Shown piece after piece: positions 7,880-14,466 of a DNA stretch of 14,468 nucleotides. This DNA is from JBHHZJ01 sp046758005. GTDB lineage: Bacteria > Pseudomonadota > Alphaproteobacteria > Kiloniellales > J153. How positions within the stretch are numbered: position 1 is the stretch's first letter; every line of letters begins with the position of its first letter. Below the pieces are notes generated by a model. That model searched no databases and was not told where the DNA came from. It saw nothing but the letters and a program-made list of their open reading frames with translations. The DNA is taken from assembly GCA_046758005.1 (NCBI GenBank), contig JBHHZJ010000084.1, forward strand, positions 1 through 14,468, given 5' to 3'. The translations under genes and the position numbers were made by a program.

Positions 7880-9007
7880 ATGAACGTCGACGGCAAGCCG
7901 ACCCGGAGCATCGCGCTCGCCGCCGACGGCTGGGCGGCGGAGATCATCGACCAGACCCGCCTGCCGCACGAGTTCGCCGTCCGCCGCCTGGAGAGCCTGG
8001 ACGAGGCGGCCGAGGCGATCCGGGCCATGCTGGTGCGCGGCGCCCCGCTGATCGGCGCGACGGCGGCCTACGGCCTGGCGTTGGCCATGCGCGCCGATCC
8101 CTCGGACGAGAGTTTGCGGCGCGCGGCGCGCGCGTTGCAGGCGACGCGGCCGACCGCGGTCAATCTGCGCTGGGCCGTGGAGGACGTGACGGCGCGCCTG
8201 CGCCCGCTCGCCGCGGGGGAGCGCGCCGCGGCGGCCTACGCGCGCGCCGCCGAGATCTGCGACGAGGACGTGGCGATAAACCGGGCGATCGGCGCGCACG
8301 GGCGCGCCCTGATCCGCGAGGTCTGGGAGCGGGGCGGCCAACGCGGCCCGGTCAACCTGCTCACCCATTGCAACGCCGGTTGGCTCGCCACCGTGGATTG
8401 GGGCACGGCGCTCGCGCCCGTGTACATGGCGCACGACGAAGGGATTCCGGTCCACGTCTGGGTCGACGAGACCCGCCCGCGCAACCAGGGGGCCGGCCTG
8501 AGCGCGTGGGAACTGGGCCAGCACGGCGTGCCGCACACGGTCGTCGTGGACAACGCGGGCGGCCACTTGATGCAGCAGGGGATGGTCGACCTCTGCATCA
8601 CCGGCACGGACCGGACCACGGCGCGCGGCGACGTGTGCAACAAGATTGGCACCTACCTGAAGGCGCTGGCCGCACACGACAACGGCGTGCCGTTCTACGT
8701 CGGCCTCCCCGGGCCGACGATCGACTGGACGATCGAGGACGGCCTGAATGAAATCCCGATCGAGGAACGCGACGGGCGCGAGGTCTCGGAGGTGACCGGC
8801 CGGACCGCGGAGGGCGCCATCGCCGCCGTGCGCGTCACGCCCGAGGGCAGCCCGGTGGCCAACTACGCCTTCGACGTGACGCCGGCGCGCCTTATCACCG
8901 GGCTGATCACCGAGCGCGGCGTGTGCCCGGCCTCGCGCGAGGGGCTGCTGTCGCTCTACCCCGAACGGCACAACCGGCCGGTCGAGCGACCGGACGAAGG
9001 ACGATGA
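7880..9007 (+). CDS. mtnA: S-methyl-5-thioribose-1-phosphate isomerase
   Basis: Isomerises methylthioribose-1-phosphate (also 5-deoxyribose-1-phosphate) to the matching ribulose-1-phosphate. The 375 residues fit the eIF2B-related aldose isomerase family. Seen: VRGAPLIGATAAYG (residues 52-65), NLRWAV, THCNAGWLATVDWGTAL with catalytic Cys164, VWVDETRPRNQGA (193-205), and GTDRTTARGDVCNKIGTYL with catalytic Asp244. Neither active-site residue is altered. A G-rich run just before the ATG at 7880 is the likely ribosome-binding site. The stop overlaps the start of the next gene by 4 nt (ATGA). The direct mtnP-mtnA order shows a salvage route that starts with a phosphorylase, so no MTR kinase is needed. 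The steps after MtnA depend on other genes; see the aldolase genes at 11178-13476. Confidence 0.96.
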   Translation: MNVDGKPTRSIALAADGWAAEIIDQTRLPHEFAVRRLESLDEAAEAIRAMLVRGAPLIGATAAYGLALAMRADPSDESLRRAARALQATRPTAVNLRWAVEDVTARLRPLAAGERAAAAYARAAEICDEDVAINRAIGAHGRALIREVWERGGQRGPVNLLTHCNAGWLATVDWGTALAPVYMAHDEGIPVHVWVDETRPRNQGAGLSAWELGQHGVPHTVVVDNAGGHLMQQGMVDLCITGTDRTTARGDVCNKIGTYLKALAAHDNGVPFYVGLPGPTIDWTIEDGLNEIPIEERDGREVSEVTGRTAEGAIAAVRVTPEGSPVANYAFDVTPARLITGLITERGVCPASREGLLSLYPERHNRPVERPDEGR

Positions 9008-9714
9008 CGGCGCGGGACTCCACGGGGCTCATGGCCTTCTGGGCCGACATCGACGAGAGCTACGTCGAGGAGTTCCGGCGCTGGCACAACTGCGAGCACG
9101 TAGGCGAGCGCGTCGGCATCCCCGGGTTCAACGTCGGGCGCCGTTACCGGGGGATCGGCGAGGCGCCGATGTTCTTCATGTTTTACGAGACCGACGACGC
9201 GGACGTGCTCAAGAGCGCGGCCTATCTGAGCGCGCTCAACAGTCCGACGCCGTGGACGCAAGCGTCCCTGAGGCACTTCCGCAATCCGGTGCGGACCATC
9301 TACCGCCTGGCCGCCGCGGCGGGGACGGCTGCGCCGAGCGAGGCGCCGTATCTTTTCGTGACCCGGTTCGATGTCGATCCCGTTTCCGGGCCGGCTTGGC
9401 TTCGATGGTACGGCGGCGAATGTCTGTCCATGCTGTGCGCCCTGCCCGGCGTGTTCCGCGGCCGGCTGTACGAGGCCGACGAAGCGATCTCGGGGCTGAT
9501 GACCTCGGAGCGCGGGCTCTACGCCGGCGGGCCGGGGCGGCAGAAACACTGCGCCCTGATCGAGCTGGCCGCGCCCGATTTGCCGGACGACCCGGCATGG
9601 CGGGCCGCCGAGGCCTCGGCGACACGGCCGCCAGGCGCGGACGCGGCCCTTCGGGACGTCGTGGCGGAGCGCTACTGGCTCGACTTCGTTCTCTACGCGC
9701 CCAACCCGGACTGA
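9004..9714 (+). CDS. Uncharacterised two-repeat dimeric alpha-beta barrel-like protein
   Basis: A 236-residue protein of unknown function whose ATG overlaps the mtnA stop by 4 nt, so it is probably translated with MtnA. It reads as two related halves. Half 1 (about residues 7-100) has FWADIDESYVEEFRRWHNCEH then VGIPGFNVGRRY (residues 38-48); half 2 (about 115-232) has FVTRFDVDPVSGPAWLRWYGGE then LCALPGVFRGRLYEAD (residues 144-159). The pattern of a strand, then an RWhxxEH helix start, then a 'PGF..(R)RY' strand resembles EthD/DUF4286-like ferredoxin-fold proteins, in which two repeats form one barrel. Half 1 keeps the His-x-x-Glu-His cluster; half 2 has Tyr-Gly-Gly-Glu-Cys there. No signal peptide or membrane segment. 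An open frame extends upstream to 8923, but that part lies inside mtnA and lacks homology, so the ATG at 9004 is preferred. Confidence 0.8.
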   Translation: MTARDSTGLMAFWADIDESYVEEFRRWHNCEHVGERVGIPGFNVGRRYRGIGEAPMFFMFYETDDADVLKSAAYLSALNSPTPWTQASLRHFRNPVRTIYRLAAAAGTAAPSEAPYLFVTRFDVDPVSGPAWLRWYGGECLSMLCALPGVFRGRLYEADEAISGLMTSERGLYAGGPGRQKHCALIELAAPDLPDDPAWRAAEASATRPPGADAALRDVVAERYWLDFVLYAPNPD

Positions 9715-9742
9715 GCCGTGTGTCCCCACGTTGTGCGGAGGC

Positions 9743-9757
9743 GGCCGCGCGGCGGCC
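9743..9757. terminator. GC-rich hairpin between convergent genes
   Basis: GGCCGC, a 3-nt loop and GCGGCC form a perfect six-pair hairpin in the 63-nt gap between the stop codons of the two-repeat protein (plus) and the cyclase (minus). It could fold in transcripts from either side. There is no following T-run on either strand, so it is at most a weak or Rho-assisted end, and in DNA this GC-rich such a hairpin may arise by chance. Confidence 0.25.
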
Positions 9758-9777
9758 CTGCGCGCTCACCGCGAAGG

Positions 9778-11013
9778 TCACTCGGCCGCAGGGGCGAGAA
9801 TCTCGAACGGTTTGCCGACGCCGCGCAGCCGATGCTTGCCGAACCTCTCCCACGCGATCGACGTATGGCGCGCGAAGGCTTCGCTCGCCAAGACGGGACG
9901 ATCGAGCTCCTTGGTCAGGGCCTCGAGCCGCGCGACCTCGTTGACCGTCGATCCGATGACCGAAAACGACACCCGCTCGGGCAGGCCGATGTTTCCGAAC
10001 AGGACGTCGCCCACGTGGAGTGCCAGGCCGAAGGACAACGGGTTCGCCCCTGCCTCTTGCCGCGTGCGGTTGACGGCGGCAAGTCGCTCCCGGGCATCAC
10101 GGCTCGCCGCCAAGGCCCGGCCGCACGCCTCATCGACGTTTGCCCCCCTGGCCGGGATCGGAAAGATCGCGAGCACGGCATCGCCGATAAAGGCCAGGAT
10201 TTCCCCGCCGTGGGCCATGACCGCGCCGCCCGCGGACCCGAAGTAGTCGTTGAGCGCCTCGATGTACCCTTCGGGGGGCAGCGTGTCGGCCATCCGGGTC
10301 GAGCCGCGCAGGTCGCTGTACCAGATCACGGCGTGGATGGTTTCCCCGTCGCCGCGCCTGATCTGCCCATCGAGAACGCGCAGCCCGGCGTCGGGTCCGA
10401 GGTATGTCGTGACCACGTTGCGGGCGATCTGATCCTTGATCCGTATTTTGCACGCCACGCCGAGGCGCTGCTGGATGCGCAGCAGGGACCGGATGTCCTG
10501 ATCGGCGAAGCCCGAGGGCCTATCGGTGATCCAGGAGCCGGCGATCCCGTCGGGGCGGCCGCCACCGAACTTGACGAGGAAGCCGAGATAGTCCGTCGCG
10601 CCCGCGTCGCGAAATTCGGACAGGACCGGGAAGTCCAACACCGCCTCTTCGCCCAGGAGATGCCGGCGCAGAAAGGGAACCTGGGTCCGGATCATGTGGT
10701 ACAGGGGGCTGACCTTGAAGCGCTCCGGAAACTCGCCTTCAACCGGATGCGCGTAACTGTCGGTTTGAACCCCGCGCCCGCGGAGCCACGTCAGGCCCAT
10801 GCCGCTGTACAGCGGATGCAGGACTCGGAACGTGACATGCCCCCGCCACAGCGGGATTCCCGCGCCGAGCAGGCGTTCGCAGCAGCCCTCGAGCAGGTCC
10901 TCGAAACCGGCCTCGCCCAACGCCTGAGCCATCAGCCAGTCGGCCACCCGACCGATCAGGCTCGACGGGGGAGAGTCCGTGTCATCCGCGGTTGCGTGCG
11001 CGGGCTCCGACAT
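9778..11013 (-). CDS. Class III adenylate/guanylate cyclase-domain protein with altered substrate residues
   Basis: A 411-residue soluble protein with a C-terminal class III nucleotide cyclase domain (about residues 226-405). The N-terminal half (25-200) resembles the GAF-like sensory region found on many alphaproteobacterial cyclases (LWRGHVTFRVLHPLYSGMG, SWITDRPSGFADQDI). Cyclases of this class turn ATP or GTP into cAMP or cGMP. Seen: metal-binding Asp234 (WYSDLRGST) and Asp278 (AFIGDAVLAIFP), and the transition-state pair Asn358 and Arg362 (VNEVARLEAL). The position that usually holds the substrate-specifying Lys four residues before the second metal Asp is Ala274 (EILAFIGD). The usual Asp/Thr in 'VIG-D-TVN' is Ser355. 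So the metal and transition-state apparatus is kept while base recognition is unusual. No membrane segment. The gene stands alone in antisense orientation, separating the mtn genes from the aldolase genes. Confidence 0.88.
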   Translation of the reverse strand: MSEPAHATADDTDSPPSSLIGRVADWLMAQALGEAGFEDLLEGCCERLLGAGIPLWRGHVTFRVLHPLYSGMGLTWLRGRGVQTDSYAHPVEGEFPERFKVSPLYHMIRTQVPFLRRHLLGEEAVLDFPVLSEFRDAGATDYLGFLVKFGGGRPDGIAGSWITDRPSGFADQDIRSLLRIQQRLGVACKIRIKDQIARNVVTTYLGPDAGLRVLDGQIRRGDGETIHAVIWYSDLRGSTRMADTLPPEGYIEALNDYFGSAGGAVMAHGGEILAFIGDAVLAIFPIPARGANVDEACGRALAASRDARERLAAVNRTRQEAGANPLSFGLALHVGDVLFGNIGLPERVSFSVIGSTVNEVARLEALTKELDRPVLASEAFARHTSIAWERFGKHRLRGVGKPFEILAPAAE

Positions 11014-11117
11014 GCTTCAAGGATATGCGTCAACGGACCCGGCGTCGAGAAGCGACCCCATTCGTGCCCCGTGCGGAGCCCAGAGCGCAAAAGTTCCGGC
11101 CGGGTTGGTCTGCCGCG

Positions 11118-11150
11118 CCCGTGGCCGGAAGAACGGCCGCCCACGGGCGG
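11118..11150 (+). promoter_or_regulatory. Two mutually exclusive hairpins upstream of the aldolase stub
   Basis: In the 164-bp divergent gap between the cyclase and the aldolase stub, CCCGTGGCCG (11118-11127) can pair with CGGC (11134-11137) and CACGGG (11142-11147) with a 4-nt bulge. The second arm of that fold also belongs to a perfect seven-pair hairpin, GCCGCCC-AC-GGGCGGC (11136-11151). The two folds compete. This is 27 nt ahead of the ATG at 11178, within a likely leader. No clear -35/-10 pair was found in the gap. Function unknown; chance is possible at this GC content. Confidence 0.2.
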
Positions 11151-11177
11151 CGAACAGGATAGGCCGGGGACAGGGCC

Positions 11178-11405
11178 ATGAAACACCTCGGGCTGCGCCG
11201 GAAGTTCATCGAGGCCGCGCGGCGCATGAACGCGCTCGGCGTCAACCAGGGCACCTCCGGCAACCTCGGCGCGCGGGCGGGCAGCGGCATCCTGATCACG
11301 CCCTCGGGCATGCCCTACGAGGCGATGCGCCCGGCCGACATCGTGGAGATGGCCTTCGACGGGACTTGGCGCTGCGCGGCGCCTGAGTGGCGCGCGGCGG
11401 GTTGA
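11178..11405 (+). pseudogene. N-terminal stub of a fuculose-phosphate/Ald2-type class II aldolase
   Basis: A 75-residue product matching only the first third of small class II aldolases (FucA, Ald2; normally about 210-220 residues). Seen: RRKFIEAARRMNALGVNQG, the phosphate-binding loop NQGTSGNLGAR (residues 23-33), ILITPSGMPYEAMRPADIV (39-56) and FDGTW, then PEWR, which may be the family's (P)SSEWR with the catalytic Glu at residue 70. The frame stops five codons later (TGA 11403-11405). The HxH and distal His that bind the catalytic zinc are missing, so it cannot be an active aldolase. It is most similar in type to the stand-alone aldolase that follows MtnP and MtnA in the DHAP shunt, and those genes lie 2.2-4.2 kb upstream. 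Sixteen nt later an intact aldolase fusion starts, suggesting an internal deletion. Confidence 0.8.
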
Positions 11406-11421
11406 ACGAGGGAGATGGGAA

Positions 11422-13476
11422 TTGGACAGCCTGTGGAACGATGCCGACGCCCGGCGCACGGTCGAACGGTACCGCCAGCAGGGTATCGACGAAGACCTGG
11501 CCCTGCGGGTCTACACCACGCGGTTGCTCGGCGGCGAGTCCCGCCTCGTGCTGCACGGCGGCGGCAACACCTCGGTCAAGACGCGGCTCGAGGACGTGAC
11601 CGGGGAGGCGGTCGAGGTGCTCTGCGTCAAGGGCAGCGGCTGGGACATGGCCACCATCGAGCCCGCGGGCCTGCCCGCGGTGCGCCTGGAGCCGCTCGGG
11701 GCGCTCCAAGGGCTGACGGCACTGAGCGACGAGGACATGGTCAACGTGCAGCGGCGCAACCTGCTCGATTCGCGGGCGCCCAACCCCTCGGTCGAGACCC
11801 TCTTGCACGCCTTCCTGCCGCACAAGTTCGTCGACCACACCCATGCCAACGCGGTGCTCGCGATCACCGATCAGCCCGACGGCGAGGCGATCTGCCGCGA
11901 GGTCTACGGCGAGCGGGCGGCGCTGGTGCCCTACATCATGCCGGGCTTCGACCTGGCCAAGAGGGCCGCCGAGGTCTTCGCCGAACATCCGGAAGCCGAG
12001 GGGCTGATCCTGCTGAAGCACGGCGTGTTCAGCTTCGGAGATTCTGCGCGCGAGGCCTATGAGCGCATGATCGACCTGGTGACCCTGGCCGAAACGCGTC
12101 TCGCACAGGGTGCTAGAAAGCCCCTGGTGCAAGCCGAACCGCCGCCGGCACTGGCCGAGGCGAGCGAGGTTGCGCCCATCCTGCGCGGCCTGCTGGCGAT
12201 CGAGACCGATCCGGCCGAGGGCCTCTATGACCGCTTCGTGCTTGCATTCCGCGGCAGTGAGGCGATCGGGAATTACGTGAACGGCGCCGAGCTCGAGCGC
12301 ATCAGCCAGGCCGGTCCGGTCACCCCCGATCACGTGATCCGGACCAAGCCGGCGCCGGTCATCCTGCCGCCGCCCGCCGCCGCCGATCTCGACGGCTTCG
12401 CGGCGGCCGCGGCCGCCGCCATCGATGACTACAAGGCCCGTTACCAGGACTACTTCGAGCGCAACAACCGGCGCGTCGGCGGCGTCAAGACCGCGCTCGA
12501 TCCCGTGCCGCGCGTGCTGCTGGTGCGCGGTCTGGGCCTCTTCGCCGCCGGCAACAGCGCCAAGGCCGCAGCGATCACCGCCGACCTGGCCGAAACTACC
12601 GTCGAGGTCGTTACGTGGGCCGAAGGCCTGGGCCGCTTCGAAAGCATTTCCGAGGCCGACATCTTCGACATCGAGTACTGGTCGCTGGAACAAGCGAAAC
12701 TCGGACAGGCCCGGGAAATGCCACTGGCCCGCCACGTGGTGGCGGTGACCGGCGGAGCGGGCGCCATCGGGACCGCGACCGCCGCCGCCTTCAAGGCCGA
12801 GGGCGCGGAGGTTGCCCTGCTCGACCGCGCGGAATCGGCGCTCGAGGCGGCCGCCGCCGGGACCGGCGGGTTGGCGGTCGTCTGCGACGTGACCGACCCG
12901 GAGTCCGTACGCGCCGCCTTCGGCCGGGTGGCCGAGGCCTACGGCGGCCTCGACATCGTGGTCTCCAACGCCGGCGCGGCCTGGCAGGGCCGCATCGGGG
13001 ACGTGGCGGACGAGGTGCTGCGCGCCAGCTTCGAACTGAACTTCTTCGCCCATCAGTACGTCGCCCAAGCCGCGGTCGCGATCATGGGCAAGCAGAAGAC
13101 GGGCGGCGTGCTGTTGTTCAATGCCTCGAAGCAGGCGGTGAACCCGGGCCGCGACTTCGGGCCCTACGGCCTGCCCAAGGCGGCCACCCTGGCCCTGGCC
13201 CGGCAGTACGCGGTCGACTACGGCGCCGAAGGGATCCGCTCCAACGCGCTCAACGCGGACCGGATCAGGAGCGGCCTGCTGAGCGACGACATGATCCGCT
13301 CGCGCGCCCGCGCCCGCGGCGTCTCCGAGGGCGACTACATGCGCGGCAACCTGCTGAACCGCGAGGTGCGGGCCGAGGACGTGGCCAAGGCCTTCGTCGA
13401 TTTGGCCCGCTCGCGCAAGACAACGGGCGCGGTGCTCACCGTCGATGGCGGCAACATCGCGGCCGCGCTGCGATGA
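11422..13476 (+). CDS. Bifunctional class II aldolase / short-chain dehydrogenase fusion
   Basis: A 684-residue two-domain enzyme. The N-terminal class II aldolase domain (about 25-260) shows phosphate-binding HGGGNTS (45-51), NPSVETLLHAFLP with Glu125, zinc ligands His139 and His141 (DHTHANAV), and LLKHGVFSFGD with His200. After a linker, the SDR domain (about 435-684) has the NAD-binding TGGAGAIG (443-450), SNAGAA, catalytic Ser569 (NASKQA), Tyr582 and Lys586 (YGLPK), ending VLTVDGGNIAAALR. Homologues are known as RhaD/YuxG: rhamnulose-1-phosphate aldolase plus L-lactaldehyde dehydrogenase. The start is TTG at 11422, 6 nt after GAGGGAGA (11408-11415); the ATG at 11415 is in another frame. 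No rhamnose genes are visible; the neighbours are an aldolase stub and, further upstream, mtnP-mtnA. A role in cleaving 5-deoxy- or 5-methylthio-ribulose-1-phosphate is therefore possible (inference). Confidence 0.93.
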   Translation: MDSLWNDADARRTVERYRQQGIDEDLALRVYTTRLLGGESRLVLHGGGNTSVKTRLEDVTGEAVEVLCVKGSGWDMATIEPAGLPAVRLEPLGALQGLTALSDEDMVNVQRRNLLDSRAPNPSVETLLHAFLPHKFVDHTHANAVLAITDQPDGEAICREVYGERAALVPYIMPGFDLAKRAAEVFAEHPEAEGLILLKHGVFSFGDSAREAYERMIDLVTLAETRLAQGARKPLVQAEPPPALAEASEVAPILRGLLAIETDPAEGLYDRFVLAFRGSEAIGNYVNGAELERISQAGPVTPDHVIRTKPAPVILPPPAAADLDGFAAAAAAAIDDYKARYQDYFERNNRRVGGVKTALDPVPRVLLVRGLGLFAAGNSAKAAAITADLAETTVEVVTWAEGLGRFESISEADIFDIEYWSLEQAKLGQAREMPLARHVVAVTGGAGAIGTATAAAFKAEGAEVALLDRAESALEAAAAGTGGLAVVCDVTDPESVRAAFGRVAEAYGGLDIVVSNAGAAWQGRIGDVADEVLRASFELNFFAHQYVAQAAVAIMGKQKTGGVLLFNASKQAVNPGRDFGPYGLPKAATLALARQYAVDYGAEGIRSNALNADRIRSGLLSDDMIRSRARARGVSEGDYMRGNLLNREVRAEDVAKAFVDLARSRKTTGAVLTVDGGNIAAALR

Positions 13477-13477
13477 T

Positions 13478-13504
13478 ACCCACCATCCTCCCATGATGGC
13501 GGGT
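13478..13504 (+). terminator. Stem-loop just after the aldolase-dehydrogenase stop codon
   Basis: ACCCACCATC (13478-13487), a 7-nt loop and GATGGCGGGT (13495-13504) form a ten-position stem with one A-C mismatch, starting 2 nt after the TGA. It is not followed by a T-run. It may stabilise the 3' end or reduce read-through into the VOC gene. The two in-frame ATGs at 13493 and 13496 fall in its loop and second arm, which argues against them as starts for the VOC protein. Confidence 0.35.
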
Positions 13505-13516
13505 AATGCCCGTATT

Positions 13517-14389
13517 ATGAACGCGCCTCGCGCCATTACCGGGATCGACCACGTCCTGGTCGGGGTCCGCGACCTGGAGGCGGCGCGGCTGAGCTTCGCG
13601 CGCCTCGGGTTCACGGTCTCGCCGCGCGGCCGGCACATCGGCTGGGGCACCGCAAATTACTGCGTGATGTTGCGCAAGGGTTACATTGAGCTTCTGGGGA
13701 TCGTCGAGCCGGCGCGGTTCACCAACAACCTGGACGCGTTCCTGGAGACGCGCGAAGGACTGCTTGGCGTCGCCTTCGCGAGCGACGACGCGGCGGCGGC
13801 GGCCGCGGCGCTGCGCTGCAAGGGAATCGCCGCCGACGGCCCGAAGGGCCTGAAGCGCAAGCTGGAGCTGCCGGGCGGCGAGGTCGAGCCGGCGTTCGAG
13901 CTGGTCCACCTGCCGGCCGAGGCGACGCCGGGTGTGTCCGCCTTCATCTGTCAGCACCTGACCCCCGGGCTGGTCTGGCAGCACGCCTGGCTCGACCACG
14001 CCAACGGCGCCGGCGCGCTCGTCTCGGCGACCGGCGTGGTCGACGACCCCGGGGCGGTTGCGCTTGCCTACGGCGCGCTGTTCGGCGCCGACGCGGTCTG
14101 GGCCGAGCGCGGAGTCGTCGAGGCCGACACGGGCCAGGGGCGCCTGCGCTTCACGACCCCCGAGGGGCTGCGCCGCCTCTATCCGGGCGTAGCCGGCCTG
14201 CCGCGCCACCCCGCTCCGTGGCTCGCCGGCCTGCGCCTGGCGGTGGCCGATCTCGACGGCACCGCCGCCTGCCTGGAGGCGGCCGGCGTGGCCTTCGTGC
14301 GCGACGCCGATATCCTGCTGCGTCTCGCGCCCGACCAGGCGTGCGGTGTGGTCCTCGAGTTCGCCGTTGGTAATACCAAGTCTCGGTGA
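13517..14389 (+). CDS. VOC-superfamily (glyoxalase_3-like) protein
   Basis: A 290-residue protein of the vicinal oxygen chelate superfamily; the substrate is unknown. Seen: ITGIDHVLVGVRDLEAARL (residues 7-25) with the metal-ligand-like His12, FTVSPRGRHIGWGTANYCV, then GYIELLGIVEPARF with the expected Glu of a second ligand position, a middle region typical of the single-chain PF13468-type fold (HLTPGLVWQHAWLDHANGA), and a last VOC module from LAGLRLAVADLDGTAACLEAAG to VVLEFAVG. The ATG at 13517 is preferred because homology starts right after it; ATGs at 13493 and 13496 sit in a stem-loop with no ribosome-binding site. The last residues, VGNTKSR, are encoded by a palindromic, AT-richer sequence unlike the rest of the gene, so the natural C-terminus may have been changed by a repeat. 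Confidence 0.85.
   Translation: MNAPRAITGIDHVLVGVRDLEAARLSFARLGFTVSPRGRHIGWGTANYCVMLRKGYIELLGIVEPARFTNNLDAFLETREGLLGVAFASDDAAAAAAALRCKGIAADGPKGLKRKLELPGGEVEPAFELVHLPAEATPGVSAFICQHLTPGLVWQHAWLDHANGAGALVSATGVVDDPGAVALAYGALFGADAVWAERGVVEADTGQGRLRFTTPEGLRRLYPGVAGLPRHPAPWLAGLRLAVADLDGTAACLEAAGVAFVRDADILLRLAPDQACGVVLEFAVGNTKSR
14367..14379. repeat. Perfect palindrome TTGGTA-A-TACCAA at the VOC gene 3' end
   Basis: TTGGTAATACCAA is a six-pair inverted repeat around one central base, lying over the last codons of the VOC gene (13 nt, ending 10 nt before the stop's last base). It marks the change from GC-rich coding sequence to an AT-richer tail with further repeats. It may be the edge of a small repetitive element; no second copy is visible in the window. 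Confidence 0.4.
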
Positions 14390-14398
14390 TAATGACCC

Positions 14399-14420
14399 TT
14401 TTGACCTCTGGGTTTTGACC
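14399..14420 (+). repeat. Short direct repeats TTTTGACC
   Basis: TTTTGACC occurs at 14399-14406 and 14413-14420, 14 nt apart start to start, with a further TGACC at 14393-14397. Together with the palindromes on both sides they form an AT-richer, non-coding, repeat-structured tail downstream of the VOC gene. Confidence 0.35.
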
Positions 14421-14466
14421 CGCTGGTTAGGCGCGGTTCGCGCCGTGGTGCGCGCACCACAAGCGG
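14420..14466. repeat. Clover-like double hairpin (REP/MITE-like) at the window edge
   Basis: Two palindromes abut: GGCGCG-GTT-CGCGCC (14430-14444, six perfect pairs) and GTGGTGCGCGCACCAC (14445-14460, a perfect 16-nt palindrome). They are enclosed by an outer pair, CCGCT (14420-14424) and AGCGG (14462-14466). As single-stranded DNA or RNA this folds into a three-arm structure. No gene is visible here and the window ends 2 nt later. It could be a REP-type repeat, the end of a small transposable element, or a tandem-hairpin transcription end. Confidence 0.45.

Noticed and set aside
8923..9003. Upstream extension of the two-repeat protein
   Set aside because: These codons lie inside mtnA in another frame and read as low-complexity sequence; the ATG at 9004 has the typical coupled ATGA overlap.
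9718..11181. 487-codon plus-strand frame opposite the cyclase
   Set aside because: No domain is recognisable, and the minus strand has a clear cyclase with catalytic residues.
12361..12422. GCC/GCG-rich low-complexity tract as a possible repeat element
   Set aside because: It encodes an in-frame Ala/Pro-rich linker in the fusion protein and needs no other explanation.
11296..13650. 784-codon open frame on the minus strand, antisense to the aldolase-dehydrogenase fusion
   Set aside because: Its product is full of low-complexity Arg/His/Gly/Ala runs and has no recognisable domain; it mirrors GC-rich codon bias of the real gene on the plus strand.
14416..14460. tRNA-like T-arm (GGTTCG between GC stems) near the right edge
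   Set aside because: The loop lacks the TTCRANY consensus, no acceptor or anticodon arm can be drawn, and the hairpins are better explained as simple palindromes.
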